A program made the translations under genes and the position numbers. The notes under the pieces were generated by a model. That model saw only the letters and a list, made by a program, of their open reading frames with translations, made no database searches and had not been told where the DNA came from. Positions 1-8,932 of a stretch of 64,000 nt of DNA are shown here, one piece after another. The DNA is from Sphingorhabdus rigui (GTDB lineage: Bacteria > Pseudomonadota > Alphaproteobacteria > Sphingomonadales > Sphingomonadaceae): NCBI RefSeq assembly GCF_014196595.1, contig NZ_JACIEA010000002.1:12291-76290 (forward strand). Reading direction: 5' to 3'. Each line of letters starts with the position of its first letter. Position 1 is the first letter of the stretch.

Positions 1-481
1 ACGCACCAGATGCATTAGCAGTTGTGGTGCCAAGCGAGGTCGTGCCGTCGAACAACTCAACGCGTGCATTAGCTTCCGCCTGACCTGTGATTGTGAGCGC
101 AGACGTCTGGTTGGTGACATCGTCGGCGTTGTTCGAACCGCTGTCATCGGCAGCGGCAAGATCAAGGCCCGTCGGTGCAGCAGGCGGCGTTGTGTCGACC
201 GTCACTACCAGTGCAGCAGAAGCTACTCCGACATTGCCTGCAGCGTCAGTTGCCTTGGCGGTGATTGAGCGAGCGCCAGCAGCCAGCGTCACATCAAGAC
301 TGAACGCACCAGATGCATTAGCAGTTGTGGTGCCAAGCGAGGTCGTGCCGTCGAACAACTCAACGCGTGCATTAGCTTCCGCCTGACCTGTGATTGTGAG
401 CGCAGACGTCTGGTTGGTGACATCGTCAGCGTTGTTCGAACCGCTGTCATCGGCAGCGGCAAGATCAAGGCCCGAAGGTGC
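1..481 (-). repeat. Tandem 303-bp Ig-domain repeats inside the adhesin gene
   Basis: Bases 1-124 and 304-427 are identical, and the next 50 or so bases differ at only a few positions. The period is 303 bp, equal to 101 codons, so recombination between copies would keep the frame. The array continues beyond the left edge, and its copy number cannot be told from this window. Confidence 0.93.
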
Positions 482-931
482 AGTAGGCGGGGTTGTGTCT
501 GGCTTAGCCTTGCCTCCGCTGGCAATGGCGAACATTCCTAGGGCGCCCACTGCAGCCATGCCGAGGGGAATTGCTCCAATATGAACGCTGTTACGGAAAT
601 CGCTTTCATCAGCAGATTGTGTGTCTCTATCCTGATTTTTAGATCGAGCAGCTACCGTATCTGACTGGGCGTTTACTGAATTATCATCAATTACCGCGCC
701 GTCCGCAGCCCCTTCAAGCCGCGCTTCCCGCTCTTGCCCATTATCAATGAAAGATACTACGACGTCATCGCCGTCAATTCGGACCTTAGCCTTAGCAACC
801 TTAAGGCCAGTTTTGGTATCTATCACCTCGATTTTGGCGCCGTGAAATTGGCCTTCCAGTTTAGCCTTAGCGCCAAAAGGCACTTCCTTGACCAGGCCGT
901 TTTTAGACGTCAATCGAATAACTTTAGACAT
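1..931 (-). CDS. BapA-like giant type I-secreted adhesin, N-terminal part (cut by window edge)
   Basis: Reading from ATG at 931 there is no stop down to base 1, so 310 residues of a longer protein are visible. Residues 1-62 resemble the BapA prefix-like domain of large biofilm adhesins. Residues about 70-115 are polar linker, 117-138 a hydrophobic Gly/Ala stretch, and from about 145 there are tandem Ig-like repeats of 101 residues starting at DTTPP and carrying a GLDLAAADDSGSNNADD motif. AAGGAAG lies 8 bases before the ATG. It sits 31 bp behind the adaptor gene of a type I secretion operon on the same strand, so it is most likely that exporter's substrate, a surface adhesin. The secretion signal would be at the unseen C-terminus. 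Family assignment is by pattern only; the start and the repeats are seen directly. Confidence 0.85.
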   Translation of the reverse strand, partial: MSKVIRLTSKNGLVKEVPFGAKAKLEGQFHGAKIEVIDTKTGLKVAKAKVRIDGDDVVVSFIDNGQEREARLEGAADGAVIDDNSVNAQSDTVAARSKNQDRDTQSADESDFRNSVHIGAIPLGMAAVGALGMFAIASGGKAKPDTTPPTAPSGLDLAAADDSGSNNADDVTNQTSALTITGQAEANARVELFDGTTSLGTTTANASGAFSLDVTLAAGARSITAKATDAAGNVGVASAALVVTVDTTPPAAPTGLDLAAADDSGSNNADDVTNQTSALTITGQAEANARVELFDGTTSLGTTTANASGA

Positions 932-962
932 ACAAGCTTCCTTCTCGGTGTATTTAGTCGGC

Positions 963-2108
963 TCAGCGTTCATCAAAGGACTGGTCTACAGTTTTGATAA
1001 TTGGCTTGAGTAGGTACTTAAGTACCGTGTTACTTCCCGTTAGAATTTCAATTGTAGAAGTCATCCCGGGCTGGATTTCAATTTTCTCGCCGGCACGCGG
1101 ACGCATATTTTTCGTATCCACTCTGACATGGACACGGTAATAAAGTTGCTCGCCGTTCGACTTCTGCTCGGCGATGGTGTCTGGGCTGATGTAGATCACT
1201 CGCCCATCTGCCGGGCCAAAGATAGAGGCATCATAAGTGTCGAATTTGATAGACGCGGATTGCCCAATACGCACAAACGCAATATCCGATGGGGACACTT
1301 TTGCTTCCACTATTAATTCTTCGCCAGTCGGAACGATTTGTAAAACCTCATCGGACGGCCGCAAAACCCCGCCAATGGTGGTGAGGCGGACATTTTTGAC
1401 TATGCCATCCGTCGGGGCTTCCAAAATGGTATCCTGCAGGGCGACTTCACGTTGTTTTAGCGCCTGCTCCGCAGTCACCAGCTCATCGTCCACTTTGGCA
1501 TATTCCGCCTGAAGATCTTGAAGGTACTTATTCTGCCGATTTGCGATTTGCCCCTCAATATCAGCTACAGATCGTTCCAAACGCAGCACTTCAGATCGAC
1601 TTACGTCACCATATTCGAGAAGGGGCTGGTTCATGGCCAACTCTCGACGAACCAACAATAGCATGCGGTTTAGAGCGGCGATGTCCTGTGTTTGAGCAGC
1701 CCGTCTCTTAGCAAGTAACTGCCGCTGATTGGCCATGAACAGTGGAAAAGCTTTGACATCATCTGTAAATACAAGCGGCTTATCAAAAAGCTCTGCCTCC
1801 ATTCGCGCCCTCGCGGTCTTCAATGACGCTACTTTAGCTCTACTTTCGTCAACTGCTGCGCTAAGCCGGATGCGATCGAGCGTGACAAGGATCTGTCCCT
1901 TCGCAACGCGGTCACCTTCTTTAACGCCGATAGTTTCGATGACCCCGCCATCCGTGCTCTGGACTATTTGCACACGGCCCGATGGGATAACCTGCCCTGT
2001 AGCACGGCTTACCTGATCTATTTCGGCTACACTGGCCCACGCTATAAAGCCAATTATTGCAAGCGCTGTGAGCGAAATTATGCTGCGGGAAGAGCTTAGA
2101 TTAAACAT
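963..2108 (-). CDS. HlyD-family type I secretion periplasmic adaptor (LapC-like)
   Basis: Membrane fusion protein linking the inner-membrane ABC exporter to the TolC-like channel. A single N-terminal membrane helix (about residues 8-27) is followed by a lipoyl/barrel-sandwich half-motif (GQVIPSGRVQIVQS, GVIETIGVKEGDRVAKGQ), a long coiled-coil hairpin rich in Arg, Glu and Leu, the second half-motif (LEAPTDGIVKNVRL), and a C-terminal beta domain with VRVDTKNMRPRAGEKIEIQPGM typical of the family. I chose ATG 2108, whose bases overlap the TAA of the exporter gene. A longer form from TTG 2126 is possible. At 381 residues it is somewhat shorter than HlyD proteins of 430 or more. Confidence 0.93.
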   Translation of the reverse strand: MFNLSSSRSIISLTALAIIGFIAWASVAEIDQVSRATGQVIPSGRVQIVQSTDGGVIETIGVKEGDRVAKGQILVTLDRIRLSAAVDESRAKVASLKTARARMEAELFDKPLVFTDDVKAFPLFMANQRQLLAKRRAAQTQDIAALNRMLLLVRRELAMNQPLLEYGDVSRSEVLRLERSVADIEGQIANRQNKYLQDLQAEYAKVDDELVTAEQALKQREVALQDTILEAPTDGIVKNVRLTTIGGVLRPSDEVLQIVPTGEELIVEAKVSPSDIAFVRIGQSASIKFDTYDASIFGPADGRVIYISPDTIAEQKSNGEQLYYRVHVRVDTKNMRPRAGEKIEIQPGMTSTIEILTGSNTVLKYLLKPIIKTVDQSFDER

Positions 2109-4206
2109 GATTTTGCTCTCTGACAATGATACGCTGCCCAGTATTGGTGGTTTTTTCGGTCTTTGGCCTCAATCTTTCCAACACAGCATTGGTTGGACCA
2201 TCCAAGGAAATTTGGCCATTTGTGACAACAATTAGGCGATTGACCAGACTGACTAGCGGTAGCTTGTGAGTGACAAAAACTAGTGTACATTGAGGCCCGA
2301 TGGCTTCGAGGATAGCCGAAAGAATGCGTGCTTCGCTCTCTTGGTCAAGGTTTGCAGTTGGCTCATCCAAGAGTAGAAGCTTTGGTTTTGCAAGAATTAG
2401 GCGTGTCAGCCCAACTTGAACACGCTGTCCTCCTGAAAGTCCATTGCCGCCCTCAGAAATAGGTAGGTCGAGACCCATAGGGTGATTTTTGACAAGTTCA
2501 GCCAGTCCGGTTTTGGAGGCCGCCTGGAGCAGGATATCATCATCCTGCGCGGCCAGCCCTAAGTTCAGGTTACTTCGAAGCGAGCCCGTTATCAGGCGGT
2601 AATGCTGCGGGAAATAACAAACCTGGCTTCGTAAGTCTTCTTCGGCAATCTGCCGAACATCTACACCATCGAGCAATACATGTCCTTCGTTTGACGCATA
2701 TAGGCCAGCCATTAGCTTCAGGAGCGTTGATTTACCCGAACCTACTGGTCCAATAATACCAATACGCTCGCCTGGCGTAATTTTAAGGGTTGGTAAATTT
2801 AATCCATGCCGACTTCCTTGGTGTGCAAACTTAACATTCTCAAATTTAAGGCTGCCTCGAATTTCCGTCTGGCGGACCGTTGTAAAATCGGTTGGCTGGT
2901 CACTTGGCATTGTCAAGATGCCGTCTAGAGCGGTAAGTGATGAGCGAGCATAACCCCACTGAACGATAAGTGTAGGAAGTGATGCAATAAGGGGACCATT
3001 TACCCTTCCGCTAAGGATGGAGCACGCAATTACAGCACCCATGGTCATGTTACCGCTCGCAACCTGGAAAGCCCCAACGCAGACAACACCTACATAGGAG
3101 AGCTGCTGTATCAGCGAAAAGCCCGACCCCGAAAGCGTCGACCAACGCTTCACTTGAATATCGTGACCATGCACTTCGTCATTTAACCGGTTCCAGTTGG
3201 CAAGCATGTGCCACCCACCAGAGTTAGCCTTGATGGTCTCAGCGGCATCCAAGGCCTCGACCAGCTGTCCATTTTTGCGATTGCCGGTAACCTGAGCCGC
3301 CGCCGTGTCCTCACGGATGAACCGAGCCATCATCGCGGCTAGGCCAAGCGCCAATGGAAATGCTATTAGGGGGACAATAGCAACAATCCCACCCAACCAA
3401 GCCATCACAACCATAAACAAAAAGGCGAAAGGCAAATCGGCAATTACGAACAGGCTAGCCGAAGACATGAGCGAACGAACTTGGTCTGTCCCACGAAGCT
3501 GCGCCGCCATGGTTCCCACCGATGCGGGCCGAGCATCAAGCCTTACTGACTGCATTCGCGCATAGAAAAACTCGGATATTTCGCTGTCAATATTGCCAGC
3601 CTCACGGTCAATCATCATGGCGCGCGTGTTGCGAATGACCATATCGACGATCAGCGCAAAAACCATGCCTGCCGTTAAAACTAACAGCGTGGAATAGCCG
3701 GCACGGGGTATAACCCTATCGTAAACCTGCATTGAGTATATCGAAGTTACAAGTGCTATCAGATTGATGACAATGGTTGCGATTGTAGCGTCAACGATGA
3801 TCGTTTTTCGTTTTAAAATCGCAGACCAAAAAATGTTTATTGCGCGCTCTGTTCCCTCAATTTTTGCGAGCTTTGGGAAATCCACAGTCCAAAAAGTGAT
3901 GGAATTCGTCCAGTCGACTTCGACCACGCCTTTCGTCGTTATAAGGCGTATCTGCGCCTCATTTGTCCAGCTCTCGGCTATCGTCCAACCATATTCAGAA
4001 ACAAAGGCGAGAAGCGGAAAATGGTGCGCCCGTGGTCTGGCAGAATTGGCAGCGCACTTCCAACCAAGCTCTTCGCACAACGAGGCTAAGGCCGCGCTAT
4101 CGTCAACGGTAAGGTTGATGCTTTCCGTTCCCATCCAATTAGGATCAAGGGCAACTTTGTTACGCTGCGCATAGGCTGCGATAAGGTCAACAAAACGAAA
4201 TGTCAT
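2101..4206 (-). CDS. Type I secretion ABC transporter, permease plus ATPase (LapB-like)
   Basis: Inner-membrane exporter of 701 residues. Residues 1-125 form a C39-peptidase-like domain without the catalytic cysteine near its start, as in the non-cleaving domains of RTX/adhesin exporters. Membrane helices span about 133-405. The ATPase domain has Walker A GPVGSGKS (486-493), Q-loop Gln534, signature LSGGQ (590-594), Walker B LLLLDEP (610-616) and switch His647. Its ATG overlaps the TGA of the TolC-like gene (ATGA) and its stop overlaps the adaptor start, so the three exporter parts are translationally coupled. The degenerate peptidase domain suggests it binds and exports a large adhesin without processing it. 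Confidence 0.95.
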   Translation of the reverse strand: MTFRFVDLIAAYAQRNKVALDPNWMGTESINLTVDDSAALASLCEELGWKCAANSARPRAHHFPLLAFVSEYGWTIAESWTNEAQIRLITTKGVVEVDWTNSITFWTVDFPKLAKIEGTERAINIFWSAILKRKTIIVDATIATIVINLIALVTSIYSMQVYDRVIPRAGYSTLLVLTAGMVFALIVDMVIRNTRAMMIDREAGNIDSEISEFFYARMQSVRLDARPASVGTMAAQLRGTDQVRSLMSSASLFVIADLPFAFLFMVVMAWLGGIVAIVPLIAFPLALGLAAMMARFIREDTAAAQVTGNRKNGQLVEALDAAETIKANSGGWHMLANWNRLNDEVHGHDIQVKRWSTLSGSGFSLIQQLSYVGVVCVGAFQVASGNMTMGAVIACSILSGRVNGPLIASLPTLIVQWGYARSSLTALDGILTMPSDQPTDFTTVRQTEIRGSLKFENVKFAHQGSRHGLNLPTLKITPGERIGIIGPVGSGKSTLLKLMAGLYASNEGHVLLDGVDVRQIAEEDLRSQVCYFPQHYRLITGSLRSNLNLGLAAQDDDILLQAASKTGLAELVKNHPMGLDLPISEGGNGLSGGQRVQVGLTRLILAKPKLLLLDEPTANLDQESEARILSAILEAIGPQCTLVFVTHKLPLVSLVNRLIVVTNGQISLDGPTNAVLERLRPKTEKTTNTGQRIIVREQNHV

Positions 4207-5465
4207 GAGTTTGCATCGCTAGTAGGATCGGATGCCCACTGACCTGAAAGAAGGAGAAGTCTCGCCAGCGAGGATATACCTGCGATACGGGCCTCAACGG
4301 CATCCGTTTTGGCCGCAGTTTCCTCTCGCACTGCGTTCATCACATCGAGCCAGGTTCTTCGGCCACTTGTGAATTGTCGCAAATAAGATTCCGTGATCCG
4401 CTGGGCCGCATCAGATGCCGTTACGCTTCCTGAAAGACGTGACGTGGCAGATTCATATTCACGAAGCAGCGCAAACAACTGCTCACGCAGCCGTCTCTCT
4501 CCGGCGACGATTTGAAGTTCACCGGCCTCAACCCGCTGACGAGCAGCGTCTGCCGCTGCAAATCTTGAAAGGCCGCCGTCCGTTTTTGCTTTAAGAACGA
4601 TACCTACTCTGTGACCAAATGTATCACTGTAGCTATATTGGCTGCTCAGCTGCGGCAGGATCGAAGCGCGTGTTATCTGTGCTTCCGCACCTAACGCCTG
4701 CGCTTCAAACTTTAACCGTTTTAAATTAGGGCTAAAGTTCAAAGATTCATCTATTACATAGGCGTCGTCAAGACTAGGCCATGTTTGTACGTCGGGTGCC
4801 GATCCAATTAAATCTAGCAGCGGGTCTCCGACTAACTCTCGCAAGACGTTTAACGCAGAGCGCTCTTGTGCTTTTCCTTGAAAAAGCTGCTGTTCAACTT
4901 GCAGCGCACGAGTGCGTGCAAGCTCGAGGTCAGAAAGCGGACTTACTTCCTGAGCAACACGCCGCTCCATAGTGGCGACCATCCGGTTATGTTGCTCTAG
5001 GCTAACTGATAGCAACGCGTTTCGTTCACGCCACCGATGCACTTCATAGAAGGCCTGTGATGTAGATGAAGCAATAGCCAACACTGCCTCATCATATGCC
5101 GCCAATGCCGCATTTTCCCGAATTTTTGCTCGCTTAATTGTTCCTGATAGGCGCCCTCCGGACCAAAGTGGTTGCTCAGCAATTACTTGGGGTTGCAACT
5201 TATTCGATCGTTGATTCAGGAAAAGACCTTCAACAGAAAAGCTCGGAAACTGTTGCCATTTTGCGGAACGCGTATCCGCACCTGCAGCACGAACAGATGC
5301 CTCAGCAGCGGCAACCGATGGATGGGTCTTAACCGCTCGATTCACTAAGGAATGAACATCCGCTGATGACATCTCGCCGGCAGCTTGAGCAACAGGGCCG
5401 GACTTTGCTGCTAACGGAGAGGATAGTGCAACCAAAGTAAGGGTAAATAACATCTTTAAATTCAT
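4203..5465 (-). CDS. TolC-family outer membrane efflux protein of type I secretion
   Basis: Outer-membrane channel component of 420 residues. The first 20 residues form a signal peptide ending in SPLAA. The rest is helical TolC repeat sequence: two related halves with the NRAVKTHPSVAAAEASVRAAGADTRSA pattern near the start and heptad-rich segments such as ERRVAQEVSPLSDLELARTRALQVEQQL. It is first in the operon, followed with an ATGA overlap by the ABC exporter. The Shine-Dalgarno region upstream is weak. The operon looks self-contained: channel, pump, adaptor, substrate. Confidence 0.93.
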   Translation of the reverse strand: MNLKMLFTLTLVALSSPLAAKSGPVAQAAGEMSSADVHSLVNRAVKTHPSVAAAEASVRAAGADTRSAKWQQFPSFSVEGLFLNQRSNKLQPQVIAEQPLWSGGRLSGTIKRAKIRENAALAAYDEAVLAIASSTSQAFYEVHRWRERNALLSVSLEQHNRMVATMERRVAQEVSPLSDLELARTRALQVEQQLFQGKAQERSALNVLRELVGDPLLDLIGSAPDVQTWPSLDDAYVIDESLNFSPNLKRLKFEAQALGAEAQITRASILPQLSSQYSYSDTFGHRVGIVLKAKTDGGLSRFAAADAARQRVEAGELQIVAGERRLREQLFALLREYESATSRLSGSVTASDAAQRITESYLRQFTSGRRTWLDVMNAVREETAAKTDAVEARIAGISSLARLLLLSGQWASDPTSDANS

Positions 5466-5484
5466 GTTTTATAATAATTTCTTA

Positions 5485-5500
5485 AAACGACGCGTTGTTT
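5485..5500. promoter_or_regulatory. Near-palindrome before the secretion operon, possible operator
   Basis: AAACGACGCGTTGTTT is a 16-bp palindrome with one mismatched pair, 20-35 bases upstream of the TolC-like ATG. A small stem (TTGTT/AACAA) overlaps it at 5495-5508. The position suits a regulator-binding site, but no regulator is encoded nearby and no convincing -35/-10 pair was found. Confidence 0.25.
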
Positions 5501-5750
5501 CTCAACAAGGTCATAATCGATCTTGATGTAAAATGATTTAACGAACACCCATATCCTGTTTAACCTATTTGTAAATTGTTTAGATTCTCAACGTTGGCTT
5601 CGGACATGTAGCCCCAGACAAAGGAGCTGTAATGCCTGAAAAGGCAGGAAATTAGCTAATTTTTTCGCGACGAAGTCTGCGGCACAACCTCCTCTAAAAA
5701 TCGGTAGGTTATGCCTGTGACCCTTTAGTCGGCATCTGCGATGCAGGTGC
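5501..5750. other. AT-rich intergenic region between secretion operon and recombination module
   Basis: No supported gene here. It contains the perfect 14-bp palindrome AAATTAGCTAATTT (5649-5662) followed by further T residues, a hairpin TGCCT-GAAA-AGGCA (5633-5646), and the words CATGTAGCCCCAGACA (5605-5620), which recur in changed form just after the HTH gene (6091-6106). The promoters of the divergent genes on both sides should lie in it. A left attachment site of the mobile element could also lie here, but no duplication of tRNA sequence is visible. Confidence 0.5.
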
Positions 5751-6089
5751 ATGATTTCGAAAAGCACCAAAAAGCCATCGCATACTCCCGCTGCTTCGAC
5801 ACCCATTAGTCGCGTGGACCTACCCGCGTGGGTGTATGCAGAGCCTGAGCCCGAAGCTCATGCGACAACGCCGCACGACGCGGTGGTCATTACAAACGAC
5901 CTACTGACCAGAGCAGAGGCTGCGCGATATCTGCGCGTCTCTGACCGCACGGTGTCACGCCTTATTCGCAAGAGCCAATTGCCCGCTTCACGCATCGGAC
6001 GCGCCGTACGTATCCGACAATCAGACCTGCTCGACATGCTTGATGGAAAGCCGAGTATTTCCGACGTTTTGGATAATTGTCGTGAATAA
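5751..6089 (+). CDS. Excisionase-like helix-turn-helix DNA-binding protein
   Basis: A 112-residue protein with a disordered N-terminal half rich in Pro, Thr and Ala. A winged-helix/MerR-like excisionase domain (HTH_17 type) follows from about residue 46 (LLTRAEAARYLRVSDRTVSRLIRKSQ, then IGRAVRIRQSDLLDML). Small proteins of this type act as recombination directionality factors or as regulators of adjacent integrases. It lies 84 bp upstream of the first tyrosine recombinase on the same strand, which fits an Xis role. The long N-terminal tail is more than a minimal Xis has. Confidence 0.8.
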   Translation: MISKSTKKPSHTPAASTPISRVDLPAWVYAEPEPEAHATTPHDAVVITNDLLTRAEAARYLRVSDRTVSRLIRKSQLPASRIGRAVRIRQSDLLDMLDGKPSISDVLDNCRE

Positions 6090-6173
6090 GCATAGCCCCA
6101 TACAGGGTTGAAAATGTAGTATATGTACCCACGAATATCACCTTATGTCCGCTCCAGTCCCCACGAGGTTTAG

Positions 6174-7853
6174 ATGACCCATAACGACCAACATAAACCG
6201 ACCCTTGCAGACGCCCTTGTTGCGCTGGCGGATGCGCCGCTGACCGACATCCAGAAGCGCGATACGCGCAGCGCCGTGATGACCTTCTGCAAAGCGCTGG
6301 GTCTGCAGCCCGGCGAAGTGCCTGCAAGTAATATATATATCCGACGTAAATTGGAAAGCATCTCGTATATTGCGCTTGGATATTCCAAGGGCCGCTGGGG
6401 AAATGTGAAAACCGGCGTGGCGCGTGCTGTGGGTCTTGTGGGCAAAAGCTATCCAAGCCGCAACACAACACCACTGCTGCCGCAATGGGCTGCGCTTCTG
6501 GAGAAGCTGCCGGCGTCGCTTAAACGGAAAGTTTCATCAGGCGCACGGTATCTCAGTGGCCTTGGTGTAGATGTTAATGGCGTGTCATTGAGTGACCTGC
6601 ATAGCTACCGCGATACTATCTTGAACGATCGCATGCGTGCAAATGCCGAGCAGGCATGGGACCATTTTTTGTGGGGGTGGAACCGGGCGGTGGATCAATT
6701 TCCAGACACGTGGCCGCAAATCACAATCCCGCGCGATGAGAAGCGCGAGATCTATGTCTATCCATTCGCATTCTTCCCACCGTCGTTCGAGGCGGACGTA
6801 AACGCTTATGCTGATCGCATGCGTAATATAAACTTGGACGATGATGGCCCTGTGCGTCCTTCACGGCCTACGACCATTAAAACCCGCACCCGCCAGTTAC
6901 GGACCGCAGCATCGGTCCTTGCCCGGTCCGGCGTTGACCCTGCGACCATTACCGGCATTGCCCGTCTGGTCGAGGTCGATAACTTCAAGCTGATTTTACA
7001 CTTTCACATGGAGAGGGCTGGCGGAAAAACGTCTGCAGGGGTCGTGCAAATCGCATCGTGCCTGCGCAATGTTGCCCGCCACTACGTCAAGGTAGATGAG
7101 GAGCATGACCGGAAGATGAGTGCTCTATGCAAAAGGGTATCTGTGCAGACAGGCGGGCTTACGGCCAAGAACCGTGAGCGGCTTCGCCCATTTGATGATC
7201 CTGAGCATGTAAGGCTGTTTTTATGCCTGCCGGACACCATCCGGCAGCATGTGGAGCACGACAAGCGGGCGCCATTACAAAAGGCGGTCTTGGCGCAGGT
7301 GGCAGCCGCAATCGCGTTGTTACTGGCAACGCCTATCCGCAATGCCAATCTTTGCGCCATCGACATCCATCGGCACCTGAAACCGCAACGTAAAGAGGTC
7401 CATCTGGTCATTAGCGAAAGCGAGACCAAAAACAGGCATCCGGTGGATTTTAACATCCCGCCTTATGCCTTGGAGATCCTGCGTTGGTACATGGCCGAGT
7501 ATCGGCCATATCTGGTCCGTGAACCAACTGATGCCTTGTTCCCTGGGCGTAATGGCAAGCACAAGTCTACCCATACGCTTGGCCTACAAATTAAAAAGAT
7601 CGTCTTTGAGTTTACCGGCCTTACGTTCAACGTTCACCTCTTCCGGCATTTTGCCGGAAAGGTGTTCCTCGACCAGCAACCGGGCAATTATGAAGTGGTG
7701 CGGCAGGTCTTGGGGCACAAACGGTTGGATACGACCACAAGCTTCTACTCTGGGGCCGAAGCCAAGCAGGCAAGCGCCATGTTCAATGATGTGGTTGATA
7801 CGCTGCGGGCGCAGCATGCGTCGAAACCCAAGAAGCGGAGGGCTGGCAAATGA
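6174..7853 (+). CDS. Tyrosine recombinase/integrase, large (559 aa)
   Basis: Site-specific DNA recombinase with a complete catalytic set: Arg389 (ATPIRNANL), Lys near 419 (SETKN), His488-x-x-Arg491 (HLFRHFAG), His515 (LGHKR) and nucleophile Tyr525 (TSFYS). The roughly 340-residue N-terminal part is much longer than in phage integrases and carries the arm/core-binding functions. GAGG lies just before the ATG. The stop overlaps the start of the next recombinase by 4 bp (ATGA). Size and pairing recall the two recombinases of Tn554-type elements, but this is analogy only. It is not XerC or XerD, which are both present elsewhere in the window. Confidence 0.93.
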   Translation: MTHNDQHKPTLADALVALADAPLTDIQKRDTRSAVMTFCKALGLQPGEVPASNIYIRRKLESISYIALGYSKGRWGNVKTGVARAVGLVGKSYPSRNTTPLLPQWAALLEKLPASLKRKVSSGARYLSGLGVDVNGVSLSDLHSYRDTILNDRMRANAEQAWDHFLWGWNRAVDQFPDTWPQITIPRDEKREIYVYPFAFFPPSFEADVNAYADRMRNINLDDDGPVRPSRPTTIKTRTRQLRTAASVLARSGVDPATITGIARLVEVDNFKLILHFHMERAGGKTSAGVVQIASCLRNVARHYVKVDEEHDRKMSALCKRVSVQTGGLTAKNRERLRPFDDPEHVRLFLCLPDTIRQHVEHDKRAPLQKAVLAQVAAAIALLLATPIRNANLCAIDIHRHLKPQRKEVHLVISESETKNRHPVDFNIPPYALEILRWYMAEYRPYLVREPTDALFPGRNGKHKSTHTLGLQIKKIVFEFTGLTFNVHLFRHFAGKVFLDQQPGNYEVVRQVLGHKRLDTTTSFYSGAEAKQASAMFNDVVDTLRAQHASKPKKRRAGK

Positions 7854-8932
7854 GCGGCGGTCGTTATGGTCCGAACAAGACGCCTGAGCGGCGGTGCATG
7901 CCACTTGCGCTTTGGCCAGAGGCTGACCGCACTGTCTGGCAAAATGCGCTGACCCCAGGGACCATTCTTGACGATCACCTCGGGGCATTGGCGCATCTGT
8001 CCGTTGCTTCCAATTACAAAGTCGAGCGTGGATATGGACGGTTCTTAACATACTGCAAAATACATGAGCCTGACTGCCTACAGGAGGCACCTGCCGAACG
8101 TATTAGCCCACAGCGGGTAAAGTCGTACATCAACCACCTTACCGACATTGGTAACAGCACACAGACCATTATGTGCCGCCTGCAGGATGTGGGTAGTATG
8201 GCTTCACTGTTGGCGTCTGAGCGCGACTGGTCATTTATCAACCGTCTCGCAAGCCGCATCCGCGCGCGTCACAAGCCCGCCCGCGAGAAAAGCCGCATAT
8301 TGATGACCGATGAATTGGCGCAGCTCGGCTATGACCTCATGCACGCCGCCCAAAGTGACGACAGCATATCGGATGCCGTGCAATATCGCGACGGGCTCAT
8401 GATCGCCTTGCTTGCCTATGTCCCCATCCGGCGCAAGAACTTCACCGCCCTTGAAATCGGCAGCAGCATCGTGCGGCGGCAGGGTCAGTGGTTTATCCAA
8501 CTCACCCCTGAGCAAACCAAAACCCATGCATGGTTCGAGACGATACTGCCGCCGGCCCTTGAGCCATACCTGCAGCGCTACCTCGACTTCTATCGCCCAA
8601 TGCTGGTGGCCTGCACAGGCCGCTGGCGGAAACCAACAGGCAATGCGCTTTGGATATCGAACCACGGCTCGCCGATGACGCAGGATGGCCTTTACAGCCG
8701 TATATGCCGGCACACAGGCGAACGGTTCGGGGAGCACTGCTCGCCACACATGTTCCGCGATGCTGCAGCCTCAACACTGGCGACCGAGGCGCCTGAGTAT
8801 GTCCGGATGGCAGCGCCGCTGCTCGGCCACCGCAGCTTCCAAACCACCGAGAAATACTACCGTCAAGCCAAGGCCCAAGAGGGGCATGGTAGTTTTGTTA
8901 AAACAATTACCGCACTTAGAGGAGAAGGATGA
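7850..8932 (+). CDS. Second tyrosine recombinase of the module (360 aa)
   Basis: A different tyrosine recombinase translated through an ATGA overlap from the first. Catalytic residues are visible: Arg194 (VPIRRKN), His300-x-x-Arg303 (SPHMFRDAAA), His327 (LLGHRS) and a tyrosine at 336/337 (TEKYYRQ). The N-terminal SAM-like core-binding domain spans about residues 35-140. It overlaps the following 293-aa gene by 4 bp, so the three genes are expected to be expressed together. Two non-identical recombinases encoded in tandem suggest a heteromeric recombination complex. Confidence 0.93.
   Translation: MSGGRYGPNKTPERRCMPLALWPEADRTVWQNALTPGTILDDHLGALAHLSVASNYKVERGYGRFLTYCKIHEPDCLQEAPAERISPQRVKSYINHLTDIGNSTQTIMCRLQDVGSMASLLASERDWSFINRLASRIRARHKPAREKSRILMTDELAQLGYDLMHAAQSDDSISDAVQYRDGLMIALLAYVPIRRKNFTALEIGSSIVRRQGQWFIQLTPEQTKTHAWFETILPPALEPYLQRYLDFYRPMLVACTGRWRKPTGNALWISNHGSPMTQDGLYSRICRHTGERFGEHCSPHMFRDAAASTLATEAPEYVRMAAPLLGHRSFQTTEKYYRQAKAQEGHGSFVKTITALRGEG

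Noticed and set aside
5588-5806. 72-aa minus-strand frame upstream of the HTH gene
   Set aside because: Overlaps the HTH start antisense, has no ribosome-binding site and no recognisable features.
5501-6173. Left attachment site as a direct repeat of the tRNA-Arg 3' end
   Set aside because: No stretch matching the tRNA tail was found. The weak direct repeat CATGTAGCCCCAGACA / CATAGCCCCATACAGG flanking the HTH gene is unrelated to the tRNA.
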